A stretch of 19,389 nt of DNA from an uncultured Collinsella sp. (GCA_900542235.1 UQNB01000038.1:1-19389), one strand, 5' to 3'. Positions 1 to 6,940 are shown, counted from the stretch's first letter. Notes: generated by a model from the letters alone, not told the origin. Numbers and translations are program-made.

Positions 1-16
1 GCCGCCGGTGCCCAGC

Positions 17-53
17 GGGGGGGCCCGGGCAGATTCGGCCCCGCCGTCTTTTT
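17..53 (+). terminator. Rho-independent terminator of an upstream plus-strand gene
   Basis: A G/C-rich arm at 17-25 pairs with 37-45 (9 bp, one mismatch) across an 11-nt loop, and a run of five T follows at 49-53. The T-run lies on the plus-strand side, so it would end a plus-strand gene located left of the window, convergent with nagA. The hairpin also forms on the minus strand just past the nagA stop, but without a T tract there. Confidence 0.5.
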
Positions 54-59
54 CTATCG

Positions 60-1229
60 TTAATCGGTAAAGGCGTTGCCGACGCTCTGGCCGCCAACAT
101 ACGTCTCGACGAGGGTGAGCTCATGGTCGAACACGACAAAGTCGGCGTCGCGACCCGGCATGATGCTGCCGCACTTATCCTCGATGTGCGCAGAGCGAGC
201 CGGCACCTCGGTTGCCATGCGAATGGCGATATCAGCGCTGGCGATGCCCCAATCGACAATGTTCTTGACGCCCTGGGCAAGCGTGAGCACCGAGCCGGCA
301 ATGCTTTTGCCGTCGGCGAGCCAGCACAGGTTGTCCTTCATGATGACGTCCATGCCACCACTGGTGTAGCTGCCCTCGGGCATGCCGCCGCAGCCCAGGC
401 AGTCGGTGATGAGCACCGTGTGCTGCCAGCCCTTTGCCTGCAGCAGTGCCTTGATGGCGGCAGGGTTTACGTGCTTGCCGTCACAGATGATCTCGGCGTA
501 GGTCTCGGGCGTGGACATGGCAGCACCCACGACACCGGGCTCACGGTGATGCAGACCGCGCTGGCCGTTATAGGTATGCGTAAAGCAGCTGGCACCGGCA
601 TTGATAGCGGCGATGCACTCATCGTAGGTGGCGTCGGAGTGACCGATGCTGGTCACCACGCCCTTGGCGTTCAGAGCAGCCGCATAAGCAGCGGCACCGT
701 CGCGCTCGGCGGCCATGGCGCTCTTAACGATGCGACCGCCCGCAGCCTCCTGCCACTGGTCGAAAACCTCCTCGGAGGGGTCAATCAGGTAAGCGGGGTT
801 CTGCGCGCCCACGTGCTTCATGGTAAAGAAGGGGCCCTCCAGGTAGATGCCCTGAATGCGGGCACCGCAGAAGTCGGGGCCGCGGCCCTCGTCCGCCTTG
901 GCGATAGCAGCGCAGGCGTCCTTGATCTGTTCGACGCCATCGGTGAACGTCGTGGGCAGCCAGCTGGTGGTACCGCGACGGGCGAGCTCGGTTGAGCTGA
1001 TATCGATGCCCTCGGGATCGTTATCGGTAGTTGAGTGGTTGTAGAAGCCATGGATGTGAGTATCGACCATACCCGGTGCGATCCACGATCCCGTGTAGTC
1101 CTTAATCTCGCAAGAGGGCTCGTCGGCCTGCCAGGCGCCAAAAACGCCATCCTCGACCATAAGATAGCCGCCCAGTTGCGGGCCTGCCGGCAAGAAGAAC
1201 TTGTCAGCCTTAATTGCGTACGTGCTCAT
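60..1229 (-). CDS. nagA: N-acetylglucosamine/N-acetylgalactosamine-6-phosphate deacetylase (NagA/AgaA)
   Basis: Amidohydrolase-superfamily deacetylase of 389 aa, the usual family length. It removes acetate from GlcNAc-6-P or GalNAc-6-P in the cytoplasm. Visible motifs are the metal-binding HxH (H58, H60 in VDTHIHG), the metal ligand E131 in YLEGPFF, H197 in SIGHSDATY, H218 in THTYNG, and the catalytic Asp D276 in LITDCLG. I chose the ATG at 1229 because GAGGAG sits 5 nt before it; an in-frame GTG six bases upstream (1235) would start inside that ribosome binding site. The neighbouring agaS and mannose-family PTS, with no nagB in view, favour GalNAc-6-P (AgaA role) over GlcNAc-6-P, but the sequence alone does not settle this. 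A terminator separates it from agaS, so it probably has its own promoter. Confidence 0.93.
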   Translation of the reverse strand: MSTYAIKADKFFLPAGPQLGGYLMVEDGVFGAWQADEPSCEIKDYTGSWIAPGMVDTHIHGFYNHSTTDNDPEGIDISSTELARRGTTSWLPTTFTDGVEQIKDACAAIAKADEGRGPDFCGARIQGIYLEGPFFTMKHVGAQNPAYLIDPSEEVFDQWQEAAGGRIVKSAMAAERDGAAAYAAALNAKGVVTSIGHSDATYDECIAAINAGASCFTHTYNGQRGLHHREPGVVGAAMSTPETYAEIICDGKHVNPAAIKALLQAKGWQHTVLITDCLGCGGMPEGSYTSGGMDVIMKDNLCWLADGKSIAGSVLTLAQGVKNIVDWGIASADIAIRMATEVPARSAHIEDKCGSIMPGRDADFVVFDHELTLVETYVGGQSVGNAFTD

Positions 1230-1268
1230 ATGCACTCCTCGCTTCTAAAGCAGTTGACTGTGGTAATG

Positions 1269-1296
1269 CTTATACCCAGCTCACGTAAAACAAAAA
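1269..1296 (-). promoter_or_regulatory. Possible nagA promoter
   Basis: On the minus strand, TATAAG (1269-1274) lies 16 nt downstream of TTTTTG (1291-1296), which is the U-tract of the agaS terminator. The -10 is fair and the -35 weak. It is proposed mainly because a terminator separates nagA from agaS, so some promoter should lie here. No copy of the TGGT-N4-ACCA operator is present. Confidence 0.3.
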
Positions 1297-1328
1297 GCGC
1301 CCGCCCGCCGTTATGAGCGGACGGGCGC
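1288..1328 (-). terminator. Rho-independent terminator after agaS
   Basis: A 12-bp GC stem, 1297-1308 pairing with 1317-1328 with one G-T pair, is followed on the minus strand by TTTTTGTTTT. It lies 18 bp past the agaS stop. Confidence 0.85.
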
Positions 1329-1346
1329 CCTTACAGGGGGACGCGA

Positions 1347-2513
1347 TTAAGCGGTGAAGGGGTGAATCGTCACGCCCTTAACCACGCGGTTGACCGTGCC
1401 GGTGGGGCTCGGCGTATCGGGCGTGTTGCCCACGCGGACGGAGTTGAGCAGGCTGATAGCCTGGGCAAACATCACGAACGGCAGAGCAAGGTAACCCTCG
1501 GGAAGTGCCTCGTAGCCCTTAAAGGTGAAGGACTCACCCTCATAGACGGTGGCACCTTCCTGCTGAACGGCGATGGTGTGCTGAGCGATCTCGTCGCCAC
1601 CGATCTCGTTGAGGATGTCGATGTCGTACTGACGGGTGTAGGCGTCGTTGTTGACGAACACGAAGACGAGCGTCTTATCGTCGACGAAGGACTTAGGTCC
1701 GTGACGATAGCCCATGGAGGTGTCGTAGGAAGTAGCGACCAGACCGTGAGCGAGCTCGAGGATCTTGAGCTGGCTCTCCTGAGCAAGGCCACCGAAGGAG
1801 CCAGAACCCAAGTAGGTCACGCGGTTGAAATCGCCAGCCAGGTAATCGGCGATCTCGGGCTCACGGGAGATGACCTCCTCGCCCATCTTGGCAATCGTCT
1901 CGACCCACTCGGCCTTCTGCTCGTCAGAGGCAGTGTCGAAAATAAGGGTGGAGAGCAGGGTCATGCAGGAATAAGAACCGGTCATGGCGAAGCCCTTGTC
2001 GTTGGCGCGCGGAATGAGCAGCGTCAGCGCATTGGGATCATCGGCAGACTCGACGGCAAGCTTGCCCTCGGGAGCGCAGGTGATGTTGAGGAACTTGACG
2101 TTGTGGACGAGCTCCTTGGCAACGGCAACGGCGGCAAGGCTCTCAGGGCTGTTGCCAGAGCGGGCAAAGGAAACCACGAGCGTGGGATCCTCGGCGCGCA
2201 GGAAGTCGCGCGGGGCGCTCACGATGTCGGTCGTGGCGATGGGCTTAAAGTCGTAGAGATCAGTGTTGCCAGCGTGACGCAGGTACGGGGCGCAGGTATC
2301 GCCAACGTAGTCGGACGTACCGGCACCGGTGAAGACAACGGACAGACGACCCTCGCCCATAGCGCGAGCCTCGGCCAGGAAGGCCTCGATGGCCTCCTTG
2401 TTCTCGCGATAGATGTTGAGCGTATCACGCCAAAGCTCGGGCTGCTGAGCAATCTCGGCCGTGGTGATCTGGGCGCCGAGCTCGGTGAGCTCCTCGACAC
2501 TCTTCTCGAACAT
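1347..2513 (-). CDS. agaS: AgaS-type SIS-domain galactosamine-6-phosphate deaminase/isomerase
   Basis: 388 aa with two SIS (sugar isomerase) domains, about residues 55-200 and 215-350. It closely matches what I know of E. coli AgaS: TGAGTSDYVGD near residue 62, SFARSGNSPES, GFAMTGS, YLGSGSFGG, GYRHGPKSFVDD, YTRQYD and the C-terminal GNTPDTPSPTGTVNRVV block ending IHPFTA. AgaS converts galactosamine-6-P to tagatose-6-P with release of ammonia, the step after GalNAc-6-P deacetylation. AGAGAGG precedes the ATG by about 8 nt. The gene has its own promoter with a GntR-type operator over the -35 region, and a strong terminator, so it looks monocistronic. Its identity is the main reason for assigning this locus to galactosamine rather than glucosamine. 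Confidence 0.92.
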   Translation of the reverse strand: MFEKSVEELTELGAQITTAEIAQQPELWRDTLNIYRENKEAIEAFLAEARAMGEGRLSVVFTGAGTSDYVGDTCAPYLRHAGNTDLYDFKPIATTDIVSAPRDFLRAEDPTLVVSFARSGNSPESLAAVAVAKELVHNVKFLNITCAPEGKLAVESADDPNALTLLIPRANDKGFAMTGSYSCMTLLSTLIFDTASDEQKAEWVETIAKMGEEVISREPEIADYLAGDFNRVTYLGSGSFGGLAQESQLKILELAHGLVATSYDTSMGYRHGPKSFVDDKTLVFVFVNNDAYTRQYDIDILNEIGGDEIAQHTIAVQQEGATVYEGESFTFKGYEALPEGYLALPFVMFAQAISLLNSVRVGNTPDTPSPTGTVNRVVKGVTIHPFTA

Positions 2514-2552
2514 TTCTAATACCTCTCTCTAGAAGTAATCCTCTGACGTGCA

Positions 2553-2581
2553 ATTATACACTTCGGTTGGTTATCTGGTAG
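2553..2581 (-). promoter_or_regulatory. agaS promoter
   Basis: A perfect TATAAT lies on the minus strand at 2553-2558. A 17-nt spacer puts the -35 hexamer at 2576-2581, inside the 14-bp operator. The -35 is poor. The predicted start is near 2546, giving a leader of about 33 nt. Confidence 0.6.
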
Positions 2582-2588
2582 TAACCAG
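2575..2588. promoter_or_regulatory. GntR-type operator upstream of agaS
   Basis: Perfect inverted repeat CTGGT-AGTA-ACCAG covering the agaS -35 region. TGGT-N4-ACCA palindromes are typical of HutC/FarR-type GntR regulators of amino-sugar genes (DasR, NagR/YvoA). A 12/14-identical copy lies at 6867-6880. Binding here would block RNA polymerase, so repression is expected. Confidence 0.65.
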
Positions 2589-2627
2589 TTAAATGCAAAG
2601 AATCACCATATGGAAACGATGCGAGCA

Positions 2628-3359
2628 CTAGTTACTGCGCTGGTGGTAAACCTTGTATTTAAACTGATCGGCACGAGCAACCGAGAGTGTGTACTCCACT
2701 ACCTCGTTTGACTCGTTATACGTAGTCCTGACCAAATCGAGCACAGGCGAGCCCTCGACAATTCCCAAAAGGTGGGCATCGGTGGGACGGGCTATGCTCG
2801 CATAGAACTCCTCTTCGGCCACGCGAATCTTTTGCTGAAAGTCCTGCTCAATCACATCGTAAAGCGGCTTACGCTCCAGCAGCGGTCGCTTTAGGGACAG
2901 AAATTGACGAACCGGTAGATAGCTGCGTTCGACCATCATGGGCATGTTGTCGGCAGAGCGAAGGCGCTTGAGCTTAAAAATGCGATCACCGATGCGCAAT
3001 CCCATATGCTCGGCCAGATTCTTATCGGCCTCCATCTCGCAAAACTCGAGAATCGTGGTCTCGGGTTCTCGACCCATCGCGCGCATCTGCTCGGTAAAGC
3101 TGTAGGACTGCATAAGATTGGTTGCCTTTGCCGAACGGTCGGTCACAAAGGTACCGCGACCGTGCTGCCGAACCACCAGTCCTAAACGCTCCAGTTCCTG
3201 CAGAGCCAGGCGTACCGTAGTGCGCGAGAGACCATAGCGCTCCGAAAGTTCGCGCTCGGAAGGAATCATGTCACCGGCGCGATATTCATGGTCAATCTTT
3301 TCGGTCAGAATATCGACCAGCTGATCGTACAGCGGTTGCTTACGCGCTCCGATCGCCAT
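2628..3359 (-). CDS. GntR-family (HutC/UTRA) transcriptional regulator of amino-sugar genes
   Basis: 243 aa. The N-terminal winged HTH, about residues 8-75, carries the GntR signature GDMIPSERELSERYGLSRTTVR followed by RGTF. The C-terminal UTRA effector domain, about 95-235, ends with a YTLSVARAD stretch typical of the HutC/FarR subfamily. Relatives (NagR/YvoA, DasR, AgaR2-like) sense amino-sugar phosphates such as GlcN-6-P or GlcNAc-6-P, and repression is relieved by the sugar phosphate. GGGAGGA precedes the ATG by about 5 nt. It lies between the PTS operon terminator and agaS, and both flanking units carry matching TGGT-N4-ACCA operators, so it is the obvious candidate regulator. I see no convincing copy of the operator in front of the gene itself, so autoregulation is unsupported. 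The effector is not deducible from sequence. Confidence 0.9.
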   Translation of the reverse strand: MAIGARKQPLYDQLVDILTEKIDHEYRAGDMIPSERELSERYGLSRTTVRLALQELERLGLVVRQHGRGTFVTDRSAKATNLMQSYSFTEQMRAMGREPETTILEFCEMEADKNLAEHMGLRIGDRIFKLKRLRSADNMPMMVERSYLPVRQFLSLKRPLLERKPLYDVIEQDFQQKIRVAEEEFYASIARPTDAHLLGIVEGSPVLDLVRTTYNESNEVVEYTLSVARADQFKYKVYHQRSN

Positions 3360-3444
3360 CCTATCCTCCCTTTTGCTCGAATTCGGCTAACTACCTAGGG
3401 TGTTATGCATTATCTGTCTGCCACACCCGAATCATTAAGAAAAC

Positions 3445-3478
3445 AAAAGCCGCGCGCTCTTTCGAGCACGCGGCTTTT
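3445..3478 (-). terminator. Terminator of the PTS operon
   Basis: AAAAGCCGCG(C)GCTC pairs with GAGC(A)CGCGGCTTTT: a 15-bp stem with one mismatch and a 4-nt loop. The A/T ends make it usable on both strands. On the minus strand it lies about 67 bp past the IID stop. Confidence 0.75.
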
Positions 3479-3502
3479 AACATACACATGGCTTAAGGGG
3501 TC

Positions 3503-3531
3503 GGGGTGTGAGCCGCGTAGGGACACACCCC
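3503..3531. other. Hairpin between IID stop and the terminator
   Basis: GGGGTGTG (3503-3510) and CACACCCC (3524-3531) form a perfect 8-bp stem with a 13-nt loop. There is no T-run, so it is not itself a terminator. It may protect the 3' end of the PTS mRNA. Confidence 0.45.
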
Positions 3532-3544
3532 TCAAGCTAGAGCC

Positions 3545-4627
3545 TTACCAGATGCTCGGCCAGAGACCAAGCGGGCCAGCGCCCAGGATGCCAAGGACGA
3601 AGAGCAGGAGAATGCCCTTGGTCGGGGTCCAGCTGTGCTTAGCGAACATGTAGTAAAGCAGCAGCGTAAGCATAAGCGGGACGAGCTTCGGGACGATGGT
3701 GTTGAGGGTGTCGGCAACAGAGAAGTTGACCGGATCCTCGGTAACGGTGCCGTAGGTCACGGACTCCATGCCGTTACCCAGATCGGTGACGCCGCACTCG
3801 ACAGCGTTGCCGTCGGCATCGGAAGCGGTAAGGGCGTTGCCGTCCTTATCGGTCATGGCGATGGTACCGGCCTCAGCGGTCTCGGTATCGATGCCCTCCA
3901 TACCGGTGAAGTTCTCGGCCTCCTTCTCGGAGACGATCACGGTAGTAGCGGAGAGACCACGGGTGGTGCCGTTGGGGATCTGGAGGTTGATCTGGGTGCC
4001 ACCCATGGTGACGACCAGGCAACCGACAACGAAGACGCCCATGATGGAAGCGGCACGCGTGAAGGCCTGCATGTTGGCGGTCAGAGCGTCAATAGCGCTG
4101 GTGCCAAGCTTGTAGGACCAGTTCATGAGCCAGAAGCGCAGAGCGAACTGGACGACGTTGAAGATCACCAGGAAGATGATCGGTGCAGCGGCGTTGCCGT
4201 TGATGGCCATGTTGGAGGTGATGCCGGCCGTGATAGGCACGAGCGTCAGCCAGAACAGGGCGTCACCGATACCACCGAGCGGGCCCATTGCGGCGACGCG
4301 GACGGCGCGGATCGTGGGGATGTCAACCTTGTTCTGCTCGAGCGAAAGCACGATGCCCATAACAAAGGTGACAAGGAACGGGTGGGTGTTGAAGAACTCC
4401 AGGTTGTGGCTCATGGAAGCCGCGAGGTCGTTCTTGTTGGTGTGGATCTTCTCCAGACCGGGGATGATGGAGTAGAGCCAGCCAGCGGCCTGCATGCGCT
4501 CGTAGTTGAACGATGCCTGCAGGAAGCAGGAGCGCCAAGCCATCTTGTTGAGGGTCTTCTGGTCGAGCTGCGGAGCAGGAGTGAGATCCTCGTAGTGCTC
4601 CGGGATCACATACTCATTAGATGCCAT
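3545..4627 (-). CDS. PTS mannose/sorbose-family IID component with an unusual inserted loop
   Basis: 360 aa membrane subunit that forms the sugar channel with IIC. The ATG at 4627 is chosen because GGAGGTGA lies 8 nt upstream; it overlaps the end of IIC by 11 bp, implying translational coupling. Family features are LNKMAWRSCFLQASFNYERMQ near residue 26, AMGPLGGIGDALFW near 113, and hydrophobic C-terminal segments (315-328, 338-352). Most IID proteins are about 270-290 aa. The extra length is a polar, acidic stretch of about 85 residues (218-302, rich in D, E, T, G) between the segment ending GGTQINLQIP and the conserved NTIVPKLVPLMLTLL segment. The sugar is probably N-acetylgalactosamine, from context. 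It is the last gene of the operon, with a terminator 67 bp downstream. Confidence 0.9.
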   Translation of the reverse strand: MASNEYVIPEHYEDLTPAPQLDQKTLNKMAWRSCFLQASFNYERMQAAGWLYSIIPGLEKIHTNKNDLAASMSHNLEFFNTHPFLVTFVMGIVLSLEQNKVDIPTIRAVRVAAMGPLGGIGDALFWLTLVPITAGITSNMAINGNAAAPIIFLVIFNVVQFALRFWLMNWSYKLGTSAIDALTANMQAFTRAASIMGVFVVGCLVVTMGGTQINLQIPNGTTRGLSATTVIVSEKEAENFTGMEGIDTETAEAGTIAMTDKDGNALTASDADGNAVECGVTDLGNGMESVTYGTVTEDPVNFSVADTLNTIVPKLVPLMLTLLLYYMFAKHSWTPTKGILLLFVLGILGAGPLGLWPSIW

Positions 4628-5417
4628 CTTCGAAGTCACCTCCGTCAGAAACAGCTGCACCCTTCAGCTCGGTCTGCTGCTGGAAGTCCCAGAAGGCGAT
4701 GCCGAAGCCGATGAGAGCGAGGATGAGCAGAGCAGGGGTTGCCAGGGAATCGTTGGCAACGGTGATGAGCGCGAGGCCAAAGCCCATGAGGAAGAAGCCC
4801 CACATATCGCGGTTCATCATAACCTTGAGCAGGACGGCGAAGCCGACGAAGCGCATCATACCGCCTGCAGCGGAGAGACCGGTCTGCAGCCAAGTCGGGA
4901 TGGCGGAAGCGATGGTCTGACCGATGGTGGCGCCAGCGATGAAGAACAGGGTGACGACGACAGCGAAAATCAGGCCGAGCAGAGCCATGGCGAAGTAGTT
5001 CAGACGCTCGATGCCCTTGGTGTCAGCGTTATGAGCCATGTTGTCCGCGGAGGACATGAGGGGCGACATAAGCGTGAAGACCAGGGTAACGCCGAGCTGA
5101 CCAAGCAGAGCGAACGGAATGGCAAGGCCGACTGCCGCGTTGGGCTCGAGGCCCGTAGCGATAGCGAGAATGGCTGCCATGATGCCGCCGATGACGGCGT
5201 TAGGCGGCTGAGCGCCTCCGATCGGCATGTTGCCGATCGTCATGAGCTGATAGGTACCACCCACGAGAAGACCGGTGTTGAGGTCGCCAAGGATAAGACC
5301 GATGACGGCGCCGGTGACGATGGGCTGATAGAGAGACTCGAGGAAGTTGAACTGGTCGATTGCCGCGACGAACGTGACGATGAAGACCAGAGCGACCTGG
5401 ATGATCGAGTATTCCAT
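4617..5417 (-). CDS. PTS mannose/sorbose-family IIC component
   Basis: 266 aa, the standard length for ManY/AgaC-type permease subunits. It is highly hydrophobic, with the EII-Sor family block GTYQLMTIGNMPIGGAQPPN at about residues 53-72 and several later membrane helices. It forms the translocation domain with IID. AAGGAGGAG sits 5-6 nt before the ATG. It follows IIB after a 90-bp gap holding a small hairpin and overlaps IID by 11 bp. With agaS and nagA downstream, GalNAc or galactosamine is the likely substrate; mannose, sorbose or GAG-derived sugars are possible for this family. Confidence 0.92.
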   Translation of the reverse strand: MEYSIIQVALVFIVTFVAAIDQFNFLESLYQPIVTGAVIGLILGDLNTGLLVGGTYQLMTIGNMPIGGAQPPNAVIGGIMAAILAIATGLEPNAAVGLAIPFALLGQLGVTLVFTLMSPLMSSADNMAHNADTKGIERLNYFAMALLGLIFAVVVTLFFIAGATIGQTIASAIPTWLQTGLSAAGGMMRFVGFAVLLKVMMNRDMWGFFLMGFGLALITVANDSLATPALLILALIGFGIAFWDFQQQTELKGAAVSDGGDFEDGI

Positions 5418-5470
5418 CTTGCTCCTCCTTTCAAAATGTATGTACGCACTTTGGATATCACGTACAGAAC

Positions 5471-5490
5471 GTCAGGGTTTCAATCCTGAC
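5471..5490 (-). other. Intercistronic stem-loop between IIB and IIC
   Basis: GTCAGG (5471-5476) and CCTGAC (5485-5490) form a 6-bp stem with an 8-nt loop in the 90-bp gap between two PTS genes. It has no T tract. It may be an RNA processing or stability element that adjusts IIB:IIC ratios. Confidence 0.35.
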
Positions 5491-5507
5491 AACGTGGATC
5501 ACGAGGA

Positions 5508-5990
5508 TTACGAGAAGAGCTTGCTCGTGTCCTCAACAGGCGTGCTCGGAACGCGCCTGATCTCCAACTCCACCCCCAATTCCTGCAGCTCTTTAAACGC
5601 AGCGACATCCTCGTCGTTAACTGCGACGGAGGTGGCGACTTGGCGCTTTCCTTCCGACATGTGCATGTTGCCGATGTTTACCTTCTTTATAGGCACACCG
5701 CCCTTGACGAGCGTAAGCACGTCTTCCGGTGTTTCGGCCACGATGAAGATCTTCTGGCGCGGGCTCGCCTTGCCAATGACGTCGATGGTCTTCTGCAGGG
5801 AGAAGAAACGCGTAGCGACGCCGGCGGGAGCGGCCATCTTCATGAGATTCTGGCGCATGGTGTTGGTCGACACATCGTCGTTGGCGACGAGGATAAGGTT
5901 GGAGCCCAGGGTGGAGTTCCACTGGGTAGCGACCTGACCATGGACCAGTCGGTTATCGATGCGGGTAAGAAGAATGTTGGGTTCTGCCAT
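5508..5990 (-). CDS. PTS mannose/sorbose-family IIB component
   Basis: 160 aa cytoplasmic phosphotransfer protein. The active-site motif RIDNRLVHGQV puts the phosphorylated histidine at H17, and length and fold pattern match AgaV/AgaB/ManX-IIB. It takes phosphate from IIA and passes it to the sugar during transport through IIC/IID. AAGGAAG lies 9 nt before the ATG. It comes after the YajC-like gene (36-bp gap) and before IIC (90-bp gap). The exact sugar is inferred only from the neighbouring agaS/nagA. Confidence 0.93.
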   Translation of the reverse strand: MAEPNILLTRIDNRLVHGQVATQWNSTLGSNLILVANDDVSTNTMRQNLMKMAAPAGVATRFFSLQKTIDVIGKASPRQKIFIVAETPEDVLTLVKGGVPIKKVNIGNMHMSEGKRQVATSVAVNDEDVAAFKELQELGVELEIRRVPSTPVEDTSKLFS

Positions 5991-6026
5991 GTTGATCAGC
6001 TTCCTTTCGTTATTTGCTGACGACAG

Positions 6027-6308
6027 TTACTTGATCTCCTGAATCGCGTAACGCGAAACATCTACGACGGCACCGGATCGGACTTTGATCTGGACCTTTT
6101 CGCCTTCGATGCCTTTGACGGTTCCGTAGATACCGCCGGCGAAAAGAACCTCCTGACCCGGCTTGAGCTCCGTGTGCAGCTCCTTGAAGTACTTCTGCTT
6201 CTTCTTCATGTTGATTTGCGACCAGATGGTGTAAATCAAGCCCATGATGACAAGCAAGCCTAAAAGGGCGACCGAGGAGCTCAGGACGTTGGCTCCGAAA
6301 TCGGCCAT
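6027..6308 (-). CDS. YajC-like membrane protein embedded in the PTS operon
   Basis: 93 aa. It has one N-terminal membrane helix (about residues 10-30), a basic stop (MKKKQKYFKEL), then the small YajC beta domain with KPGQEVLFAGGIYGTVKGIEG at 49-69. YajC is normally a partner of SecDF/SecYEG. Here it lies between IIA and IIB, and its ATG overlaps the IIA stop (TAATG), so it is translated with the PTS. I recall YajC-like genes in some streptococcal glycosaminoglycan PTS clusters, so the arrangement is not unique. Whether it helps insert or assemble IIC/IID is inference. The cell's housekeeping yajC should be elsewhere, next to secDF. Confidence 0.87.
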   Translation of the reverse strand: MADFGANVLSSSVALLGLLVIMGLIYTIWSQINMKKKQKYFKELHTELKPGQEVLFAGGIYGTVKGIEGEKVQIKVRSGAVVDVSRYAIQEIK

Positions 6309-6751
6309 TAGATGCCGTCCTCGTCACCGAAGATATCCTCTTCCTCGGCACCAGCGACGGAGGCAACCGTCTGGGCGGTGATGCCCGTCTGGCCAACGGT
6401 CACGGCCTGCTCGCCAAGCTCGGCGAGCGTAGCGTTGCCGCGGAGGAACAGAAGCTCAATAACCATGGGAAGGTTCGTGCCAGTCAGAATCTCGACGTTG
6501 TCGACATCCTGGGCAATCATCATTGCCTGGTTGAACGGGGTACCACCAAGCAGGTCGGTAAAGACGAGCACGCCATCGCACTCCTCGCGCATGGCGGTGA
6601 TAGCGGCGCGGAGATCCTCACCGTAGGAAGCAGCCTGGTCGCCCTCGAAAGGAACGACGGTAAAAGCGGGCTGATCACCGGCGACCATAGCGATAGCGCT
6701 TGCGAGGCCGGGTGCGAACTGTCCATGACCGGTAAGAATAAAGCCAACCAT
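6308..6751 (-). CDS. PTS mannose/sorbose-family IIA component
   Basis: 147 aa cytoplasmic IIA domain. The N-terminal GFILTGHGQFAPG carries the HPr-phosphorylated histidine H9, and VLVFTDLLGGTPFNQA at about 61-76 is the family's second signature. The acidic C-terminal tail (EEEDIFGDEDGI) is like AgaF/ManX-type proteins. A GAAGGGA ribosome binding site lies about 7 nt before the ATG. It is the first gene of the IIA-YajC-IIB-IIC-IID operon, and its stop codon overlaps the YajC start. Confidence 0.93.
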   Translation of the reverse strand: MVGFILTGHGQFAPGLASAIAMVAGDQPAFTVVPFEGDQAASYGEDLRAAITAMREECDGVLVFTDLLGGTPFNQAMMIAQDVDNVEILTGTNLPMVIELLFLRGNATLAELGEQAVTVGQTGITAQTVASVAGAEEEDIFGDEDGI

Positions 6752-6848
6752 TCAAATTTCCCTTCCGAAGGTGTGTACGATCTGAGTCCGATGTTTTCGG
6801 AAGCCAGCGGGCGGACGCCCTTAAAGCTTCTTGGAAAGCGTTCTTTGA

Positions 6849-6861
6849 AGACCAGTGGTCT
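6849..6861. promoter_or_regulatory. Second possible GntR site in the PTS leader
   Basis: Perfect inverted repeat AGACCA-G-TGGTCT, 5 bp from the main operator. It shares the ACCA/TGGT half-sites but in the opposite arrangement and with a 1-nt centre. It could be an auxiliary site or an RNA hairpin in the PTS leader. Confidence 0.35.
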
Positions 6862-6866
6862 CTCAA

Positions 6867-6880
6867 CTGGTGGTAACCAC
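6867..6880. promoter_or_regulatory. GntR-type operator of the PTS operon
   Basis: CTGGT-GGTA-ACCAC contains TGGT-N4-ACCA (6868-6879) and matches the agaS operator at 12 of 14 positions in the same orientation. It lies about 10-25 nt downstream of the predicted PTS transcription start, where a bound repressor would block initiation or elongation. Confidence 0.6.
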
Positions 6881-6896
6881 GTGACGTGTTGTTGTC

Positions 6897-6905
6897 ACTA
6901 TATCA
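6897..6905 (-). promoter_or_regulatory. Extended -10 promoter of the PTS operon
   Basis: On the minus strand TGATATAGT is a TGnTATAnT-type extended -10. No good -35 is visible, as is common with extended -10 promoters. The predicted start is near 6890, giving a leader of about 140 nt before IIA. Confidence 0.45.
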
Positions 6906-6940
6906 TCACAGAAGAGGTCGCTTTCGCTGATTCATACAGT

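Noticed and set aside
1261..1278. TGGTAATGCTTATACCCA before nagA as a GntR operator
   Set aside because: Only 4-bp arms with a different spacer, not the TGGT-N4-ACCA pattern seen at agaS and the PTS operon.
1362..2519. 385-codon plus-strand frame antisense to agaS
   Set aside because: Shadow frame; the minus strand encodes a near full-length AgaS with conserved motifs.
3387..3400. CTAACTACCTAGGG before gntR as an autoregulatory site
   Set aside because: Only a loose resemblance to the operator (GGTAGT core on the minus strand) without a matching second half.
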